Of a stretch of 64,000 nucleotides of DNA, positions 16,242 to 27,199 are shown one piece after another; position 1 is the first letter of the stretch, and each line of letters begins with the position of its first letter. Location: assembly GCA_026418015.1 (NCBI GenBank), contig JAOACE010000020.1, positions 124,001 to 188,000 on the forward strand. Reading direction: 5' to 3'. Under the pieces are notes generated by a model. The model ran no database searches. It worked only from the letters and a program-made list of their open reading frames with translations, and was not told the DNA's origin. A program made the translations under genes and the position numbers. This stretch comes from Leptospiraceae bacterium. GTDB taxonomy: Bacteria > Spirochaetota > Leptospiria > Leptospirales > Leptonemataceae.

Positions 16242-17504
16242 CTATTTTAATAAATAACTACTTCCAGCGTAAAAGAAGCTTGCAATTGCACCAGTAAATA
16301 AATCTGCAAGTGTAGCTGCAATCAACGCTTTTAGAGAAATACTTGCTAAGGTTTTGGTTCTTTCAGGAACTAAAGCTTGTATACCACCAGTAAAGATTGC
16401 GAGAGATGCAAAATGAGTAAAACCACACAAAACATACGAAGCAACCACAGCACTAAAAAACTCAATTTGTTGATTTTGTAACATTTCTGCTAACCTCTGA
16501 TAAGAATAAACCTCAGTTAAAATCAATCTTTCGCCAATTATGGTAGCTACGCTAAAAATATCTTTTTCTGGTATTCCTAACCCCCAGACAAATGGATAGA
16601 ATAGATAGCCTAAAATCACCTTTAAAGAAATCTCTTTCCCAAAAAAAGATAATATATACATTAAAATATGATCAATCAACGAAACCAACCCAATCACAGA
16701 AAGAAGTAATGCTACTATACCAAAAATCAATTTTAATCCAGCATTGGAACCATTAATAATTGCCTCTATAAGAGAATTTTCTTTCTGAAATTCCACTCGT
16801 ACGTGTTTTCCTAATGTTAAGGGCTGTCCAGTTTCTGGTACAATAATTTTCGAAAAGAGAATTGCTGCTGGTGCAGATAGGATAGAAGCAGTTACCAAAT
16901 GTCCCGCGATTTGGGGAAAAACATTTTGTAAAGAAAATATATAAACTGCCATTACATTCGAAGCTACGGTTGCTAATCCTGCTGTTAATATTGTATGTAG
17001 TTCCGAACGAGTCATCTGAGAAATCAATGGTCGAACAGTTAAAATAGATTCAATTCCAACAAAGATATTGCTTGCTGCTACTAAGGATTCTGCACCAGAG
17101 ATGCGAAATAACTTGTTAAAGACAAAAGCAAAGGATTCGATCAATAAATTCATAATGCGAAAATAATACAAAATCGAAATAAATGCAGAAAAAAACACAA
17201 TCGTAGGCAAAGCCTGAAAGAACAAAATAAAACCTAATGAACCCTCTTGTCCAGGAGAAATCGCTAAAGGACCAAATAGAAATCGCGAACCTTCGCTAGC
17301 AATATTGGCTAATTTTACGACAACGAAATTGATTTTTTCGAATAATACAAGCCCCCATTCCAATCGAAACAAGAGATAACCTATTATAAATTCTAAAATT
17401 AACACTCCAACAATTAACCGAAAATTTTGATTTTTTTTGTTTTCGGAAATCAACCATGCAAATATAATTAAAATCAACATTCCCACTAAACTAAACCAAT
17501 TCAT
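16242..17504 (-). CDS. nupC: Concentrative nucleoside transporter (NupC/CNT family)
   Basis: Cation-coupled nucleoside uptake across the inner membrane. The 420-residue, highly hydrophobic protein has CNT landmarks: an early SRFLFGPLA segment with QALPTIVFFSA, the GAESLVAASNIFVGIESILTVRP-type core (a G-ES-VAASN-F-G--E signature around 135-155), MTRSELHTILTAGLATVASNVMA, a GLKL segment, and GIPEKDIFSVATIIGERLILTE near the C-terminus. Length matches the family (about 400-420). No adjacent nucleoside catabolic gene is visible. It is convergent with ligA (one base between stops) and divergent from carB. Confidence 0.9.
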   Translation of the reverse strand: MNWFSLVGMLILIIFAWLISENKKNQNFRLIVGVLILEFIIGYLLFRLEWGLVLFEKINFVVVKLANIASEGSRFLFGPLAISPGQEGSLGFILFFQALPTIVFFSAFISILYYFRIMNLLIESFAFVFNKLFRISGAESLVAASNIFVGIESILTVRPLISQMTRSELHTILTAGLATVASNVMAVYIFSLQNVFPQIAGHLVTASILSAPAAILFSKIIVPETGQPLTLGKHVRVEFQKENSLIEAIINGSNAGLKLIFGIVALLLSVIGLVSLIDHILMYILSFFGKEISLKVILGYLFYPFVWGLGIPEKDIFSVATIIGERLILTEVYSYQRLAEMLQNQQIEFFSAVVASYVLCGFTHFASLAIFTGGIQALVPERTKTLASISLKALIAATLADLFTGAIASFFYAGSSYLLK

Positions 17505-17617
17505 ATTTTCAAAAATTTTTAAACAATTATCTATATAAAGTACTTTTTTAATTTGATATTAATAAGTTTTAATAACTATCAAGTAGACTAATAAGCATAA
17601 ACAAAAAAAATGACCTT

Positions 17618-20600
17618 ATGCCCAAGCGAACGGACATAGAAAGCATTTTAATTCTTGGTAGTGGTCCTATTGTGATTGGTCAAGCAGTAGAGTTTGATTA
17701 TAGTGGAAATCAAGCATGCAAAGTTTTACGAAAAGAAGGATATAAAACCATTTTGCTAAATTCCAACCCAGCTACAATCATGACAGATCCTGATGTTGCA
17801 GATATAACCTACATAGAACCAATGACAACCGATATATTATTAAAAATTTTGGATAAAGAAAAACCCGACGCAATATTACCTACGGTAGGTGGTCAAACTG
17901 CACTGAACTTAACCATGGATTTATGGAAAGCAGGGGAAATACAAAAAAGAGGAATAAAACTGATTGGTGCAAATGCTGATGCCATCGATAAAGCAGAAAG
18001 TCGCTCGCGTTTTAAAGAAGCGATGAAGAAGATTGGATTAAAAGTTCCCGAATCCCAATTATGTGAATCATTAGAAGAAGCAATACAGTTCAAAGAAAAA
18101 TTTGGATTACCATTGATTATTCGACCATCTTTTACATTAGGTGGAACTGGTGGTGGAATTGCTTATACCGAAGAAGAATTTATAGAAATCTGTAAAGATG
18201 GTCTAAACGAATCTCCAACACACCAAATTCTTGTAGAACAAAGCATACTTGGTTGGAAAGAATTCGAATTAGAAGTAATGAGAGATTTAAAAGACAACGT
18301 AGTGATCATTTGTAGCATAGAAAACTTAGACCCTATGGGTGTCCATACAGGGGATTCTATTACGATTGCACCACAACAAACCTTATCTGATGTTCAATAT
18401 CAAGAAATGAGAGATGCAGCAATTGCCATAATCAGAGAAATCGGCGTAGAAACAGGTGGTTCGAACGTTCAATTTGCAGTTAATCCTAAAAATGGCAACA
18501 TGGTTGTCATAGAGATGAACCCAAGAGTATCGCGTTCTTCTGCCCTTGCAAGTAAAGCTACTGGATTTCCCATTGCAAAAATTGCAGCATTATTAGCCGT
18601 AGGTTATACCTTAGACGAAATTCCCAACGATATTACAAAAGTAACCCCAGCAAGTTTTGAACCTACCATAGATTACGTTGTCACAAAAATACCCCGATTC
18701 GCTTTCGAAAAATTCCCTGGAACTCCAAAAACCTTAGGTAGTATGATGAAATCTGTGGGAGAAACAATGGCAATCGGTAGAACGTTTGCAGAATCATTCC
18801 AAAAAGCTTGTCGTTCATTAGAAACAGGAAGATATGGGTTTGGTAGCGATGGTAATTTAGACGAATTAATTAAAATTCACGAACATCTAAAAAATAATAC
18901 CTTAGAAAGTTATCTCGTAGAAAGTTTGTCGAAACCCAATCCCGATCGTATTTTCGACATCAAAATTGCTATCGAGATGCACAAACGAGGAATCATCCAT
19001 TTCCCTATCGATAGAATCTACGAATTATCAAAAATTGATCCATGGTTTTTATATCAATTCGAAGAATTAGTAGAAGACGAACTACAATTACATAATTATT
19101 TATCGAAACATTCCTATACAAAAGAAATTCTTAAAGAATTTAAAGAGAAAGGATATTCCGATAGGCAACTAGCATTTATTAAACAAAAAAATATAATAGA
19201 AGATATTATAAAAAACGAAAGATTAACAAAAGCACAAAAAAGTAGAGAAGTTTTAAACTTACTAAAAAAAGAAGAACAAAACATAAAATTAATAAGAAAT
19301 CAAGAACATATAAAACCTGTTTATAGAAGAATTGATACATGTGGCGGAGAATTCGAAGCAAAAACTCCTTATTTATATTCTTGTTACGAAGAATTAAACG
19401 AGGTAGAAAAATACCAAGAAAAAAAGGTTATCATCATTGGAGGTGGTCCTAATAGAATTGGTCAAGGTGTAGAGTTTGACTATTGCTGTTGTCATGCATC
19501 TTTTGCTCTAAAAGAATTAAACATTAAATCTATTATGGTAAATTCTAACCCAGAAACAGTATCCACAGACTACGATACATCCGATACGTTATTTTTTGAA
19601 CCTCTAACAGAAGAAGATTTAATTCATATATGCGAAACGATTCAACCTGAAGGAATTATTGTTCAATTTGGTGGACAAACACCATTAAAATTAGCCAAAC
19701 CACTAAAAGATGCTGGTTTCAAAATTCTTGGTACCCAACCAGAAGAAATTCATCGCGCAGAGGATCGTGACGAATTTAGCAAACTTATACAGAAATTAAA
19801 ACTAAATCAGCCAACTAATGGAATTGCATACGATTTAAAAGAAGCGATTCATGTTGCAAATGCGATTGGATTTCCTTGTCTTGTAAGACCTAGCTATGTT
19901 TTGGGTGGTAGAGCAATGGCAATTGTCTACGACCAAGAGCAACTTAAAACATACATGGACGAAGCAGTTTCTGTAAACCCAGAGCATCCAATTCTCATCG
20001 ATAAGTTTTTAGATAATGCTATTGAACTAGATGTAGATGCATTATCTGATGGAGATGATGTTTTTATTGCTGGTATTATGGAACACATAGAAGAAGCGGG
20101 AGTTCATTCAGGAGACTCTGCTTGCATTATTCCTCCAGTAAATATTCCTGAAGAAAAAATCGAAGAAATCAAAAAAGCAACGATCTTATTAGCGAAAGAG
20201 TTAAACGTAATTGGACTCATCAACATTCAATATGCGATTCAAAACGATGTTTTATATGTGTTAGAAGTCAACCCACGAGCAAGTAGAACTGTGCCATTTG
20301 TTTCGAAAGCGATCAACGTACCACTTGCAAAATTAGCTACCAAAATTATGATGGGATATAAGCTAAAAGATTTACTAAAAGATTATAGTATTCAAAAAGA
20401 TTTTTATGCAGCAAAAGAAGTAGTATTACCCTTCAATCGATTTTCTAATACAGATATCATTCTTGGACCAGAAATGAAGTCTACCGGCGAGGTTATGGGA
20501 ATTGCAAAAAGTTACGAAGAAGCATACCTTAAAGCTATTATTGCATCTGGAGAAAAAATTCCACCCAAAGGTAGTGGTGTTTTTATTAGTATAAGTGACG

Positions 20601-20977
20601 AAGCTAAACCTTATTTAATAGAAGAAATAAAAATCTTACATGAATTAGGATATAAATTATATGCAACCGAAGGAACCAAAAAAATGATTGAACAATACAA
20701 TATACCTGTAATAATGTTGTATAAAGTAAAAGATAAAAAAACTCCTACCGCCTTAGACTTAATCGAAGAAAATAAGATAAAATTAATCATTAATATTCCT
20801 AATTCTCGTCAAACCAGAGATGATTCTTTTGAAATTCGAAGAAAAGCAATTCGTTCCAAAATTTTATGTATAACTACATTGAACGGAAGCAAAGCATTTA
20901 TAAATGGGCTTAAAAATTTGAATAAAATGGAATTTGCTGTTCATTCTTTACAAGAAATTCATTCAATTAAAAAATGA
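17618..20977 (+). CDS. carB: Carbamoyl-phosphate synthase large subunit
   Basis: Makes carbamoyl phosphate from bicarbonate, ATP and ammonia delivered by CarA, for pyrimidines and arginine. It has two homologous ATP-grasp halves, each opening with a GxGPIxIGQ-like motif ([18 protein letters not shown] near 12; [18 protein letters not shown] near 607), and a C-terminal MGS-like allosteric domain. At 1119 residues it is longer than the common ~1070, mainly through an extra ~27 charged residues in the oligomerisation region (about 517-565, before the [12 protein letters not shown] motif). carA is not in the window. The stop overlaps the next start (ATGA). Confidence 0.96.
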   Translation: MPKRTDIESILILGSGPIVIGQAVEFDYSGNQACKVLRKEGYKTILLNSNPATIMTDPDVADITYIEPMTTDILLKILDKEKPDAILPTVGGQTALNLTMDLWKAGEIQKRGIKLIGANADAIDKAESRSRFKEAMKKIGLKVPESQLCESLEEAIQFKEKFGLPLIIRPSFTLGGTGGGIAYTEEEFIEICKDGLNESPTHQILVEQSILGWKEFELEVMRDLKDNVVIICSIENLDPMGVHTGDSITIAPQQTLSDVQYQEMRDAAIAIIREIGVETGGSNVQFAVNPKNGNMVVIEMNPRVSRSSALASKATGFPIAKIAALLAVGYTLDEIPNDITKVTPASFEPTIDYVVTKIPRFAFEKFPGTPKTLGSMMKSVGETMAIGRTFAESFQKACRSLETGRYGFGSDGNLDELIKIHEHLKNNTLESYLVESLSKPNPDRIFDIKIAIEMHKRGIIHFPIDRIYELSKIDPWFLYQFEELVEDELQLHNYLSKHSYTKEILKEFKEKGYSDRQLAFIKQKNIIEDIIKNERLTKAQKSREVLNLLKKEEQNIKLIRNQEHIKPVYRRIDTCGGEFEAKTPYLYSCYEELNEVEKYQEKKVIIIGGGPNRIGQGVEFDYCCCHASFALKELNIKSIMVNSNPETVSTDYDTSDTLFFEPLTEEDLIHICETIQPEGIIVQFGGQTPLKLAKPLKDAGFKILGTQPEEIHRAEDRDEFSKLIQKLKLNQPTNGIAYDLKEAIHVANAIGFPCLVRPSYVLGGRAMAIVYDQEQLKTYMDEAVSVNPEHPILIDKFLDNAIELDVDALSDGDDVFIAGIMEHIEEAGVHSGDSACIIPPVNIPEEKIEEIKKATILLAKELNVIGLINIQYAIQNDVLYVLEVNPRASRTVPFVSKAINVPLAKLATKIMMGYKLKDLLKDYSIQKDFYAAKEVVLPFNRFSNTDIILGPEMKSTGEVMGIAKSYEEAYLKAIIASGEKIPPKGSGVFISISDEAKPYLIEEIKILHELGYKLYATEGTKKMIEQYNIPVIMLYKVKDKKTPTALDLIEENKIKLIINIPNSRQTRDDSFEIRRKAIRSKILCITTLNGSKAFINGLKNLNKMEFAVHSLQEIHSIKK

Positions 20978-21696
20978 ATGAAACTTTAAAAATTCTTTGG
21001 ATACCCGGACTAGGTGCAAATGAAATAATGTTTATTCCTTTAATTCGGGAATTAAATATTCTTTATAAAAATAATATTATAAATAATTTTATAAAATTTT
21101 ATGATATTGAACCTTACACAGTTCACAGTTTAGAAGAATATGTCAATATACTTATAAATAAAAACTTTCATCTGTTAAAACAGCAATACGATGTTGTACT
21201 TGCATGCTCTTTGGGTGGAATGGTGCTACAAATTCTTTTGGAAAGAAGAATTATTCATGCAAAAAAATATATTCTATTATCCACAGCTTTTGAAGGAGAT
21301 AGCTTAACGATTCTTTCTAAAATCATTGCTAAGATTATGTATAATATACCAGTTTTTTTAAGAAAATCTTTACAACGTTTAACAGCTTTTCTTTATCGCT
21401 TTTTTCGATTTTATCTAAAACATGTAAAGCATCTAAGCCAAATGTTTTATGATTTTCCTACGAATGTATTTTTCGAAGCTCCCAACTGGATCTATTGCTG
21501 GAAAGGTATCGATAAAAGAATTTTGTTCAACAAAAATATCTTTGTTATACATGGAACATCGGACCCTTTAATTTCTTTTAAAAAAATATCTAAAATCAGA
21601 AAACCAAACCTAATTTTTTTAAAAGGAAATCATATTTTATTTAGTCTTTATCCACGTACATTAGCACAAAAAATTAAAAATTTTTTGGAAAATTAA
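20974..21696 (+). CDS. Alpha/beta-hydrolase fold protein
   Basis: 240-residue soluble hydrolase of unknown substrate. It has an N-terminal WIPGLGAN (oxyanion-hole type HG/PG loop), nucleophile elbow ACSLGGMV (Ser in x-C-S-x-G-G), acid in HGTSDPLI and catalytic histidine in KGNHILF, so a complete triad is visible. A basic, aromatic cap region lies between about 105 and 165 ([25 protein letters not shown]). The start overlaps the carB stop by 4 bp, so expression is coupled although no functional link is obvious. It could be an esterase or thioesterase. Confidence 0.75.
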   Translation: MNETLKILWIPGLGANEIMFIPLIRELNILYKNNIINNFIKFYDIEPYTVHSLEEYVNILINKNFHLLKQQYDVVLACSLGGMVLQILLERRIIHAKKYILLSTAFEGDSLTILSKIIAKIMYNIPVFLRKSLQRLTAFLYRFFRFYLKHVKHLSQMFYDFPTNVFFEAPNWIYCWKGIDKRILFNKNIFVIHGTSDPLISFKKISKIRKPNLIFLKGNHILFSLYPRTLAQKIKNFLEN

Positions 21697-21823
21697 AGAT
21701 ATTTAGTTCTTTTCCTGTAATAAAAAACTATTCAACTATGATTTAATTAGAACTTTAAAAAAAATATTGATTTTTGTTTATAAACATTTAAAATGCTTTT
21801 TAATTCCATTCAAGGAGTAAATT

Positions 21824-22234
21824 ATGAAAATCGTTGAACAACTTACAATTCTTGCAGCGAACAAACCGGGTGTATTAGCTAATATCTGTGGTTCTCTTTC
21901 TGACGAACAAATCAACATTATTGGAATCACCGTAGTAGATCATTTAGAATATGCAATGATTCGAATGGTAGTAAGCGATCCTCAAAAAGCAATCCATCTT
22001 TTAGGAGAAGCAGGAATACTCGTCCTCGAAGGAGAAGTTATACAACTTTCGTTAAAAAAAGGACCTGGTTCATTAGAATTCGTAGCAGAAATATTAGCAC
22101 AAGAAAATCTGAATATCGAATATGTTTATGCAACTGAATCTACAAACAATGGCGAATCAACGTTATTTCTTAAATCCAATGATAATCATAAAGCATTAGA
22201 AGTATTAAAGAAAAAGCTTGATCATTATAAATAA
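21824..22234 (+). CDS. Tandem ACT-domain protein
   Basis: 136 residues forming two ACT folds: the first (about 1-66) starts VEQLTILAANKPGVLANICG, the second (about 67-136) contains GPGSLEFVAEILAQENLNIEYVYA. The N/KPGVLA and GSLEFVAEIL segments are typical of ligand-binding ACT loops. There is no catalytic domain, so it is probably a stand-alone amino-acid sensor, similar to ACT-only proteins found beside phenylacetate-CoA ligase or amino-acid genes. AGGAG precedes the ATG. A bidirectional terminator lies between it and sucD. The ligand is unknown. Confidence 0.85.
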   Translation: MKIVEQLTILAANKPGVLANICGSLSDEQINIIGITVVDHLEYAMIRMVVSDPQKAIHLLGEAGILVLEGEVIQLSLKKGPGSLEFVAEILAQENLNIEYVYATESTNNGESTLFLKSNDNHKALEVLKKKLDHYK

Positions 22235-22235
22235 G

Positions 22236-22259
22236 AAAGGGCATCATGGCCCTTTTTTT
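22236..22259. terminator. Bidirectional terminator between ACT gene and sucD
   Basis: AAAGGGC (22236-22242) pairs with GCCCTTT (22249-22255) around a 6-base loop, followed on the + strand by a run of seven T's (22253-22259). On the minus strand a weaker T-rich tail (CTTATT) follows. Confidence 0.8.
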
Positions 22260-23133
22260 ATTTTTTTAACAATTCCCTCATTGTTCTTCCGATATAAGCT
22301 GGGTTTTCTACAACTGCAATACCAGCATTTCTCATAGCATCCATTTTACTTTTCGCAGTACCTTTTCCACCAGAGATGATTGCACCAGCATGTCCCATTC
22401 TTTTACCAGGAGGAGCTGTTTGCCCAGCAATAAAACCCACCACAGGTTTTTTTACATTATCTTTAATCCATTCCGCAGCATCTTCTTCGTCTGTTCCACC
22501 AATCTCTCCAATCATTATAATGCCTTCGGTATCTGGATCATCATTGAGCAACTTAATTGCTTCTTTATGCTTTGTACCAATTACTGGATCTCCACCAATA
22601 CCTATACAAGTACTTTGACCTAATCCAACCGCAGTTAACTGAGATACTGCTTCGTAGGTTAACGTCCCAGATCTAGAAACTACTCCAATTGTACCTTCCT
22701 TATGGATAAAGCCAGGCATAATACCAATTTTTGCTTTTCCTGGACTTATAACACCTGGGCAGTTTGGTCCAATCAATCGAGATTTTGAATTTTGTAGTAC
22801 TGTATATACTCTTGCCATATCGCGTACAGGGATTCCTTCGGTAATACATACAATTAAAGGAATTTCTGCACCGATTGCTTCTAAAATCGCGTCCGCAGCA
22901 AAAGCTGGTGGAACAAATATTACTGTTGCATTCGCTCCTTCTTTTTCTACTGCTTCTCTAACAGTATTAAAAATGGGGACACCATGTTCACTTTTTTGAC
23001 CACCTTTACCCGGCGTTACACCAGCAACGACTTTTGTACCATATTCAATCATTTGTTGAGTATGAAAGCTTCCTTCTTTACCAGTAATACCTTGAACAAC
23101 TAATCGAGTATTTTTATCTACTAATACTGCCAT
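22258..23133 (-). CDS. sucD: Succinyl-CoA synthetase alpha subunit
   Basis: Together with SucC makes succinate and ATP (or GTP) from succinyl-CoA in the TCA cycle. 291 residues. It has a CoA-binding Rossmann part ([23 protein letters not shown]), the [13 protein letters not shown] segment, and the phosphohistidine loop in [15 protein letters not shown] near 246. Length is typical. AGGAG lies seven bases before the ATG. It follows sucC by 15 bases, clearly one operon. Confidence 0.96.
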   Translation of the reverse strand: MAVLVDKNTRLVVQGITGKEGSFHTQQMIEYGTKVVAGVTPGKGGQKSEHGVPIFNTVREAVEKEGANATVIFVPPAFAADAILEAIGAEIPLIVCITEGIPVRDMARVYTVLQNSKSRLIGPNCPGVISPGKAKIGIMPGFIHKEGTIGVVSRSGTLTYEAVSQLTAVGLGQSTCIGIGGDPVIGTKHKEAIKLLNDDPDTEGIIMIGEIGGTDEEDAAEWIKDNVKKPVVGFIAGQTAPPGKRMGHAGAIISGGKGTAKSKMDAMRNAGIAVVENPAYIGRTMRELLKK

Positions 23134-23148
23134 CTTTTAACTCCTTTT

Positions 23149-24363
23149 TTATTTTTTGTTTAAAGCTTCTCTGATTTTTTGAGCAGCATCTTCTAATTCA
23201 TTCGCTACAATGATGGGTAGTCCAGAATCTGCTAGTATTTTAGCAGCTAAATCTGCATTTGTTCCTTTTAGACGAACAATCAATGGAACATGAATTTGTA
23301 CTTCTTTTGCAGCTTGAACAATTCCATTTGCTACTCTATCACATTGAACAATTCCACCGAAAATATTCACAAAAATTGCTTTTACGTTGGGATCACCTAG
23401 TATAATACGAAAACCATTTGCCACAGTTGTAGGATTCGCGCCTCCACCCACATCCAAGAAATTCGCTGGGAACGAACCTGCGTGTTTGATTAAATCCATT
23501 GTTGCCATTGCAAGACCAGCACCATTTACCATACATCCAACTTCTCCATCTAATCGAACATAGTTTAAGTTGAATTCGCTTGCTTTTAATTCTAATGGAT
23601 CTTCTTCTGTTATATCACGTAAATTTTTTGCTTCGGGATGTCTAAATAATGCATTATCATCATAACTAAATTTGCAATCCAATGCAACAAGTTCATTTTC
23701 TGCGCTTAAAACCAATGGGTTGATTTCTACAAGAGAGGCATCTTCTTCGTCATAAACTTTCCATAGATATAACAAAAAGGGAACACCTTGTTTAAAAGAT
23801 TCATAAGGTACGCCCAAACGAAATAAAATTTCTCTCGCTTGCCATGGCATCATTCCAATCGCTGGTTCAATTGCTAATTTAACAATTTTTTCGGGATACT
23901 TTGCTGCTACTTCTTCTATATCCATTCCTCCTTCTGATGATGCCATAATGATAGGTTTATTGATTGCTCTATCGTGTAAAATACTTACATAAAATTCTCT
24001 TGCTATATTGGTTCCTTTTTCTAAATAGATTTTTAAGACTTTTTTTCCTTTTCCACCAGTTTGATGTGTGACTAAATAATTTCCCAAAATTTTTGAACCA
24101 TATTCAATTGCCTCTTCTCGCGTTTTAGCTATCTTAACGCCACCTTCTAATATTTTTTTAGATGTATTTGGATCTTCTCCGTCGTATATAGTTCCTTTTC
24201 CTCTACCACCTGCATGGATTTGAGACTTAACCGCTACCACACCTCCACCTAATGCATCATATGCAGGTCCAATATCTTCTGATTTTTCTACAACTCTACC
24301 TTCTCTTACATTGACCCCATATTTACGTAGGATCTCCTTTGCTTGATATTCATGAAGTTTCAT
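23149..24363 (-). CDS. sucC: Succinyl-CoA synthetase beta subunit
   Basis: ADP/GDP-binding ATP-grasp subunit of succinyl-CoA synthetase. 404 residues. It begins [17 protein letters not shown], then [16 protein letters not shown] (nucleotide lysines), EINPLV near 223, [10 protein letters not shown], and the C-terminal power-helix segment [17 protein letters not shown]. Slightly longer than the E. coli protein (388). AGGAG is five to six bases before the ATG. A 16-bp perfect palindrome sits 33 bases upstream of the start and may regulate the operon. Confidence 0.96.
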   Translation of the reverse strand: MKLHEYQAKEILRKYGVNVREGRVVEKSEDIGPAYDALGGGVVAVKSQIHAGGRGKGTIYDGEDPNTSKKILEGGVKIAKTREEAIEYGSKILGNYLVTHQTGGKGKKVLKIYLEKGTNIAREFYVSILHDRAINKPIIMASSEGGMDIEEVAAKYPEKIVKLAIEPAIGMMPWQAREILFRLGVPYESFKQGVPFLLYLWKVYDEEDASLVEINPLVLSAENELVALDCKFSYDDNALFRHPEAKNLRDITEEDPLELKASEFNLNYVRLDGEVGCMVNGAGLAMATMDLIKHAGSFPANFLDVGGGANPTTVANGFRIILGDPNVKAIFVNIFGGIVQCDRVANGIVQAAKEVQIHVPLIVRLKGTNADLAAKILADSGLPIIVANELEDAAQKIREALNKK

Positions 24364-24395
24364 AGGTACTCCTAAACTGATTTTTAATTCATCCC

Positions 24396-24411
24396 TAAAA
24401 TGATCATTTTA
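24396..24411. promoter_or_regulatory. 16-bp perfect palindrome upstream of sucC
   Basis: TAAAATGATCATTTTA, an exact dyad 33-48 bases before the sucC start. It could be a repressor operator. A+T-rich palindromes of this length can arise by chance in such a genome, so confidence is modest. The remaining ~140 bases up to 24552 show nothing beyond A+T-rich sequence. Confidence 0.35.
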
Positions 24412-24552
24412 TAATCACATTTTTATTAAAAATAATGACGTCAAATGGATTTTATAGAATAATTTTAAATTTTATTTATAATACAATATTAGAATTTTAT
24501 TCAGTTATTATAATTATAGTGAAAGCAAAGAATTTATTAAATAAACTTTAAT

Positions 24553-25716
24553 TTATTTATTCAACAAAAAATCTTTTAATTCTTGTATTTCTTTTGAATG
24601 TTTTTCTCTCCATCGCTTTTGTTTTTCTCGTTGATGTTCCAAGTATTCTTGAATATTATGAATATCAAGTTTTGTTCCAAAATCATTTCTTTTTTTATTT
24701 TCTAAGATATATTCTAGTATATATCTTCCTACGATTTTTTTAACATGGGATGGATCATAAAAAAACTCAAAATGTTCTTTTGTATGTTGGATTTCTTCTG
24801 TTGTAATATTGTTATATCCACTAAAATCATAAATAGGCATCTGTAAATTTTTATAAGTTTCTAGAACTAATCTTTGCTTCCAATAATCTAAATTTTCGCT
24901 TCCTATTCTTAAATCTTCCACTTCGATTAACCTTACATGATAAGGATTAATGTATAAATAAAACTCTATCTCTTTATGATTTTTAATTAATTGGATGATT
25001 TCTATATAGTAATGCCATGTATCTATATTATTTGTATTAAACTTAAAGTTTTGATAAAAATTTTCATAAAATGCCTTTTCTGTAATTAAAAAAATTTTAT
25101 AAATATCTATTCCGCGAAATTTGATAAAATAATTTTGTTCAATGTTCCAACAACCATTTGCATTGTAGAAATTTTGTTCTTTTTTGGACAACTCAATCGT
25201 TTTAAACATATCTTTTAACATATCATAAGAGAATAAATGTGTAATGCGCGTATAAAAAGGTTTTTCGAAATATTTTAAGCTCGAATCGTTTAAATTTATC
25301 TTACTAGAATTAAATTGAATTAGATCTATACCATAAAATATTTTTTTGGGTTTTGAATATTTTATAGCAAGCCTAAGCATATGATAAATTTCTAAAACAT
25401 TTGCCGCGCTTAAACCTGCATTATAATAAGTTGGACAATATTTTTTTATAAAAGGATCCTCTTTTTCGAAAACTAAGCTTCCTTCTACTCTACTTGTACC
25501 TAAAAAAATACAATCATAGTGGTTTAAATAAATCTTTTGGGTTTTATGAATTCTTGTATGGTTATTTACCAATGGCTTATTTTGATTCAAAGCTTGATCA
25601 AAATAAATTCCATAGGGATCAAAATAATAGTTTAGAAAAGCAATAATAAAAAGAATTATAAAAACTAGTATCAAAAATCTAATTGTAAAATTTTTGTATA
25701 AATTTTCGTCTATCAT
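24553..25716 (-). CDS. SGNH-type membrane-anchored protein paired with MBOAT
   Basis: 387 residues, with an N-terminal membrane helix (about 11-30) followed by an extracytoplasmic domain. FLGTSRVEGS (71-80) carries a GxS block I-like motif with Ser75, NAGLSAAN resembles block II, and FYDPSHVKK near 316 supplies the D-x-x-H pair, so an SGNH-hydrolase/acyltransferase fold is likely. The last 60 residues are a highly charged helix. It is directly downstream (12 bp) of an AlgI/DltB-type MBOAT; such pairs, as AlgI-AlgJ/AlgX or PatA-PatB, O-acylate cell-surface polymers. The acceptor is unknown. Confidence 0.75.
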   Translation of the reverse strand: MIDENLYKNFTIRFLILVFIILFIIAFLNYYFDPYGIYFDQALNQNKPLVNNHTRIHKTQKIYLNHYDCIFLGTSRVEGSLVFEKEDPFIKKYCPTYYNAGLSAANVLEIYHMLRLAIKYSKPKKIFYGIDLIQFNSSKINLNDSSLKYFEKPFYTRITHLFSYDMLKDMFKTIELSKKEQNFYNANGCWNIEQNYFIKFRGIDIYKIFLITEKAFYENFYQNFKFNTNNIDTWHYYIEIIQLIKNHKEIEFYLYINPYHVRLIEVEDLRIGSENLDYWKQRLVLETYKNLQMPIYDFSGYNNITTEEIQHTKEHFEFFYDPSHVKKIVGRYILEYILENKKRNDFGTKLDIHNIQEYLEHQREKQKRWREKHSKEIQELKDFLLNK

Positions 25717-25728
25717 ACGAAACCCTTT

Positions 25729-27174
25729 TTAAAAATTAAAATATAAAAATTTCGAAACTTTTAATAAATTGATTACAGAACTAATAAACAAAAACAAAGT
25801 AAATAATAAATAAAAATAATTTGGTCTAAAATCTTCTGCCAAACTTTTTGAGCTTTTTCCCAAGAAAGCAACCAACAAACCAAAAATAAGATACAGACCA
25901 TAATCTGCATGAATATTGTTTAAAATATTACTTCCTAAGTTAACAAATTTATAAGAAGAATTAGATAGATAATTTTTTAAAAATTCGGGTAAAAGAATTT
26001 GGTTCAAGCCAATCATTCCTTTTAAAACATCTATTGCATTTTGAACTGTATCTGCTCGAAAAAAAACAACACCTATGTGAAAATACATAAAATTGATAAA
26101 AATCGATAATAATTTATTTTTTATTTCGAAGCCTAATTCTCTCCAAACTCTATGGAATATTAATCCAATACCATTCATTGCACCCCAAATAATATATGTC
26201 CATCCTGCACCATGCCATATACCACCAATCAAAAAAGTGATAAAAAGATTTAAATGATTTCTTAAAGGCGATGTCTTACTTCCTCCTAATGGAATGTATA
26301 TATAATCTCTTAGAAATCGCGATAAAGTAATGTGCCACTTCCTCCACAATTCTTGGATATTTTCTGTTTTAAAGGGTGCATCAAAATTCCAAACAATGTT
26401 TATGTTAAATAAACGCCCCAAACCAACTGCCATATCGCTATAACCAGAAAAATCAAAATAAACTTGTAGTGTATAAGATAAACTCGCTAACCATGCATCT
26501 ATTAAAGAAATATTCTGTGTATTGCTATATCCAAAATCTGCAATAACCCCTAAACTATCTGCAATGATGACTTTTTTATACAAACCTATGCTGAACAAAA
26601 ATAATCCGGAAGAAATATTCTTATAATTTATTTTTAAATTTTCTTTACTTTCGAACTGGGGCATCATCTCTTTATGGTGTACAATGGGACCTGCAATCAA
26701 CTGAGGAAAAAATGTTACGAACAAACAATAACCAAAGAAATCGTATTCTTTGGTTTCTCCTTTATAACTATCTACCAAATAAGCAATTTGTTGAAAGGTA
26801 AAAAAACTAATCCCTAATGGTAAAACTAAATGCAATAAAGGTAACTTATGTTCCAAAAAGAGATTGATATTTTCTGCTATAAAATCATAATATTTATAAT
26901 ATCCTAGTATTGCCAAATTTATTGCTATCACCAAAAAGAGATAAATCTTTTTATGCTGATAATTCGAAATTAAAAATCCCAACAAAAAATTGAAGATAAT
27001 ACTTGTTAATATTAATGGTAGATATTCTAATTTCCAATAGCTGTAAAAAAATAAGCTTGAAATTACCAACCAAATCCGAGACAATCGAACATAATTTAAA
27101 TAAACTAATAAATAATAAACAAAAAAAACTATTGGTACAAATAAAAAGATAAATTCAAAAGAATTAAATAACAT
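25729..27174 (-). CDS. MBOAT-family O-acyltransferase (AlgI/DltB-like)
   Basis: Polytopic inner-membrane acyltransferase, 481 residues, about a dozen hydrophobic segments. Family hallmarks: PLGISFFTFQQIAYLVD at 119-135, FPQLIAGPIVHH, YFDFSGYSDMAVGLG, ELWRKWHITLSRFLRDYIY with His281, and GGIWHGAGWTYIIWG with the active-site His321. These match AlgI-type proteins that move acyl groups across the membrane for a partner to place on a glycan. The SGNH-type gene follows 12 bases downstream. It starts 25 bases after the chemotaxis receptor gene. Possible acceptors are LPS sugars or an exopolysaccharide. Confidence 0.9.
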   Translation of the reverse strand: MLFNSFEFIFLFVPIVFFVYYLLVYLNYVRLSRIWLVISSLFFYSYWKLEYLPLILTSIIFNFLLGFLISNYQHKKIYLFLVIAINLAILGYYKYYDFIAENINLFLEHKLPLLHLVLPLGISFFTFQQIAYLVDSYKGETKEYDFFGYCLFVTFFPQLIAGPIVHHKEMMPQFESKENLKINYKNISSGLFLFSIGLYKKVIIADSLGVIADFGYSNTQNISLIDAWLASLSYTLQVYFDFSGYSDMAVGLGRLFNINIVWNFDAPFKTENIQELWRKWHITLSRFLRDYIYIPLGGSKTSPLRNHLNLFITFLIGGIWHGAGWTYIIWGAMNGIGLIFHRVWRELGFEIKNKLLSIFINFMYFHIGVVFFRADTVQNAIDVLKGMIGLNQILLPEFLKNYLSNSSYKFVNLGSNILNNIHADYGLYLIFGLLVAFLGKSSKSLAEDFRPNYFYLLFTLFLFISSVINLLKVSKFLYFNF

Positions 27175-27199
27175 TGGTCAAAAAAAAAATGATCCAATT

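Noticed and set aside
17553..17582. TTGATA...TATCAA inverted repeat before carB
   Set aside because: Imperfect, A/T only apart from single G/C, and 18 bases apart; expected by chance in this composition.
21775..21786. TGTTTATAAACA palindrome before the ACT gene
   Set aside because: Twelve bases, nearly all A/T, no supporting context.
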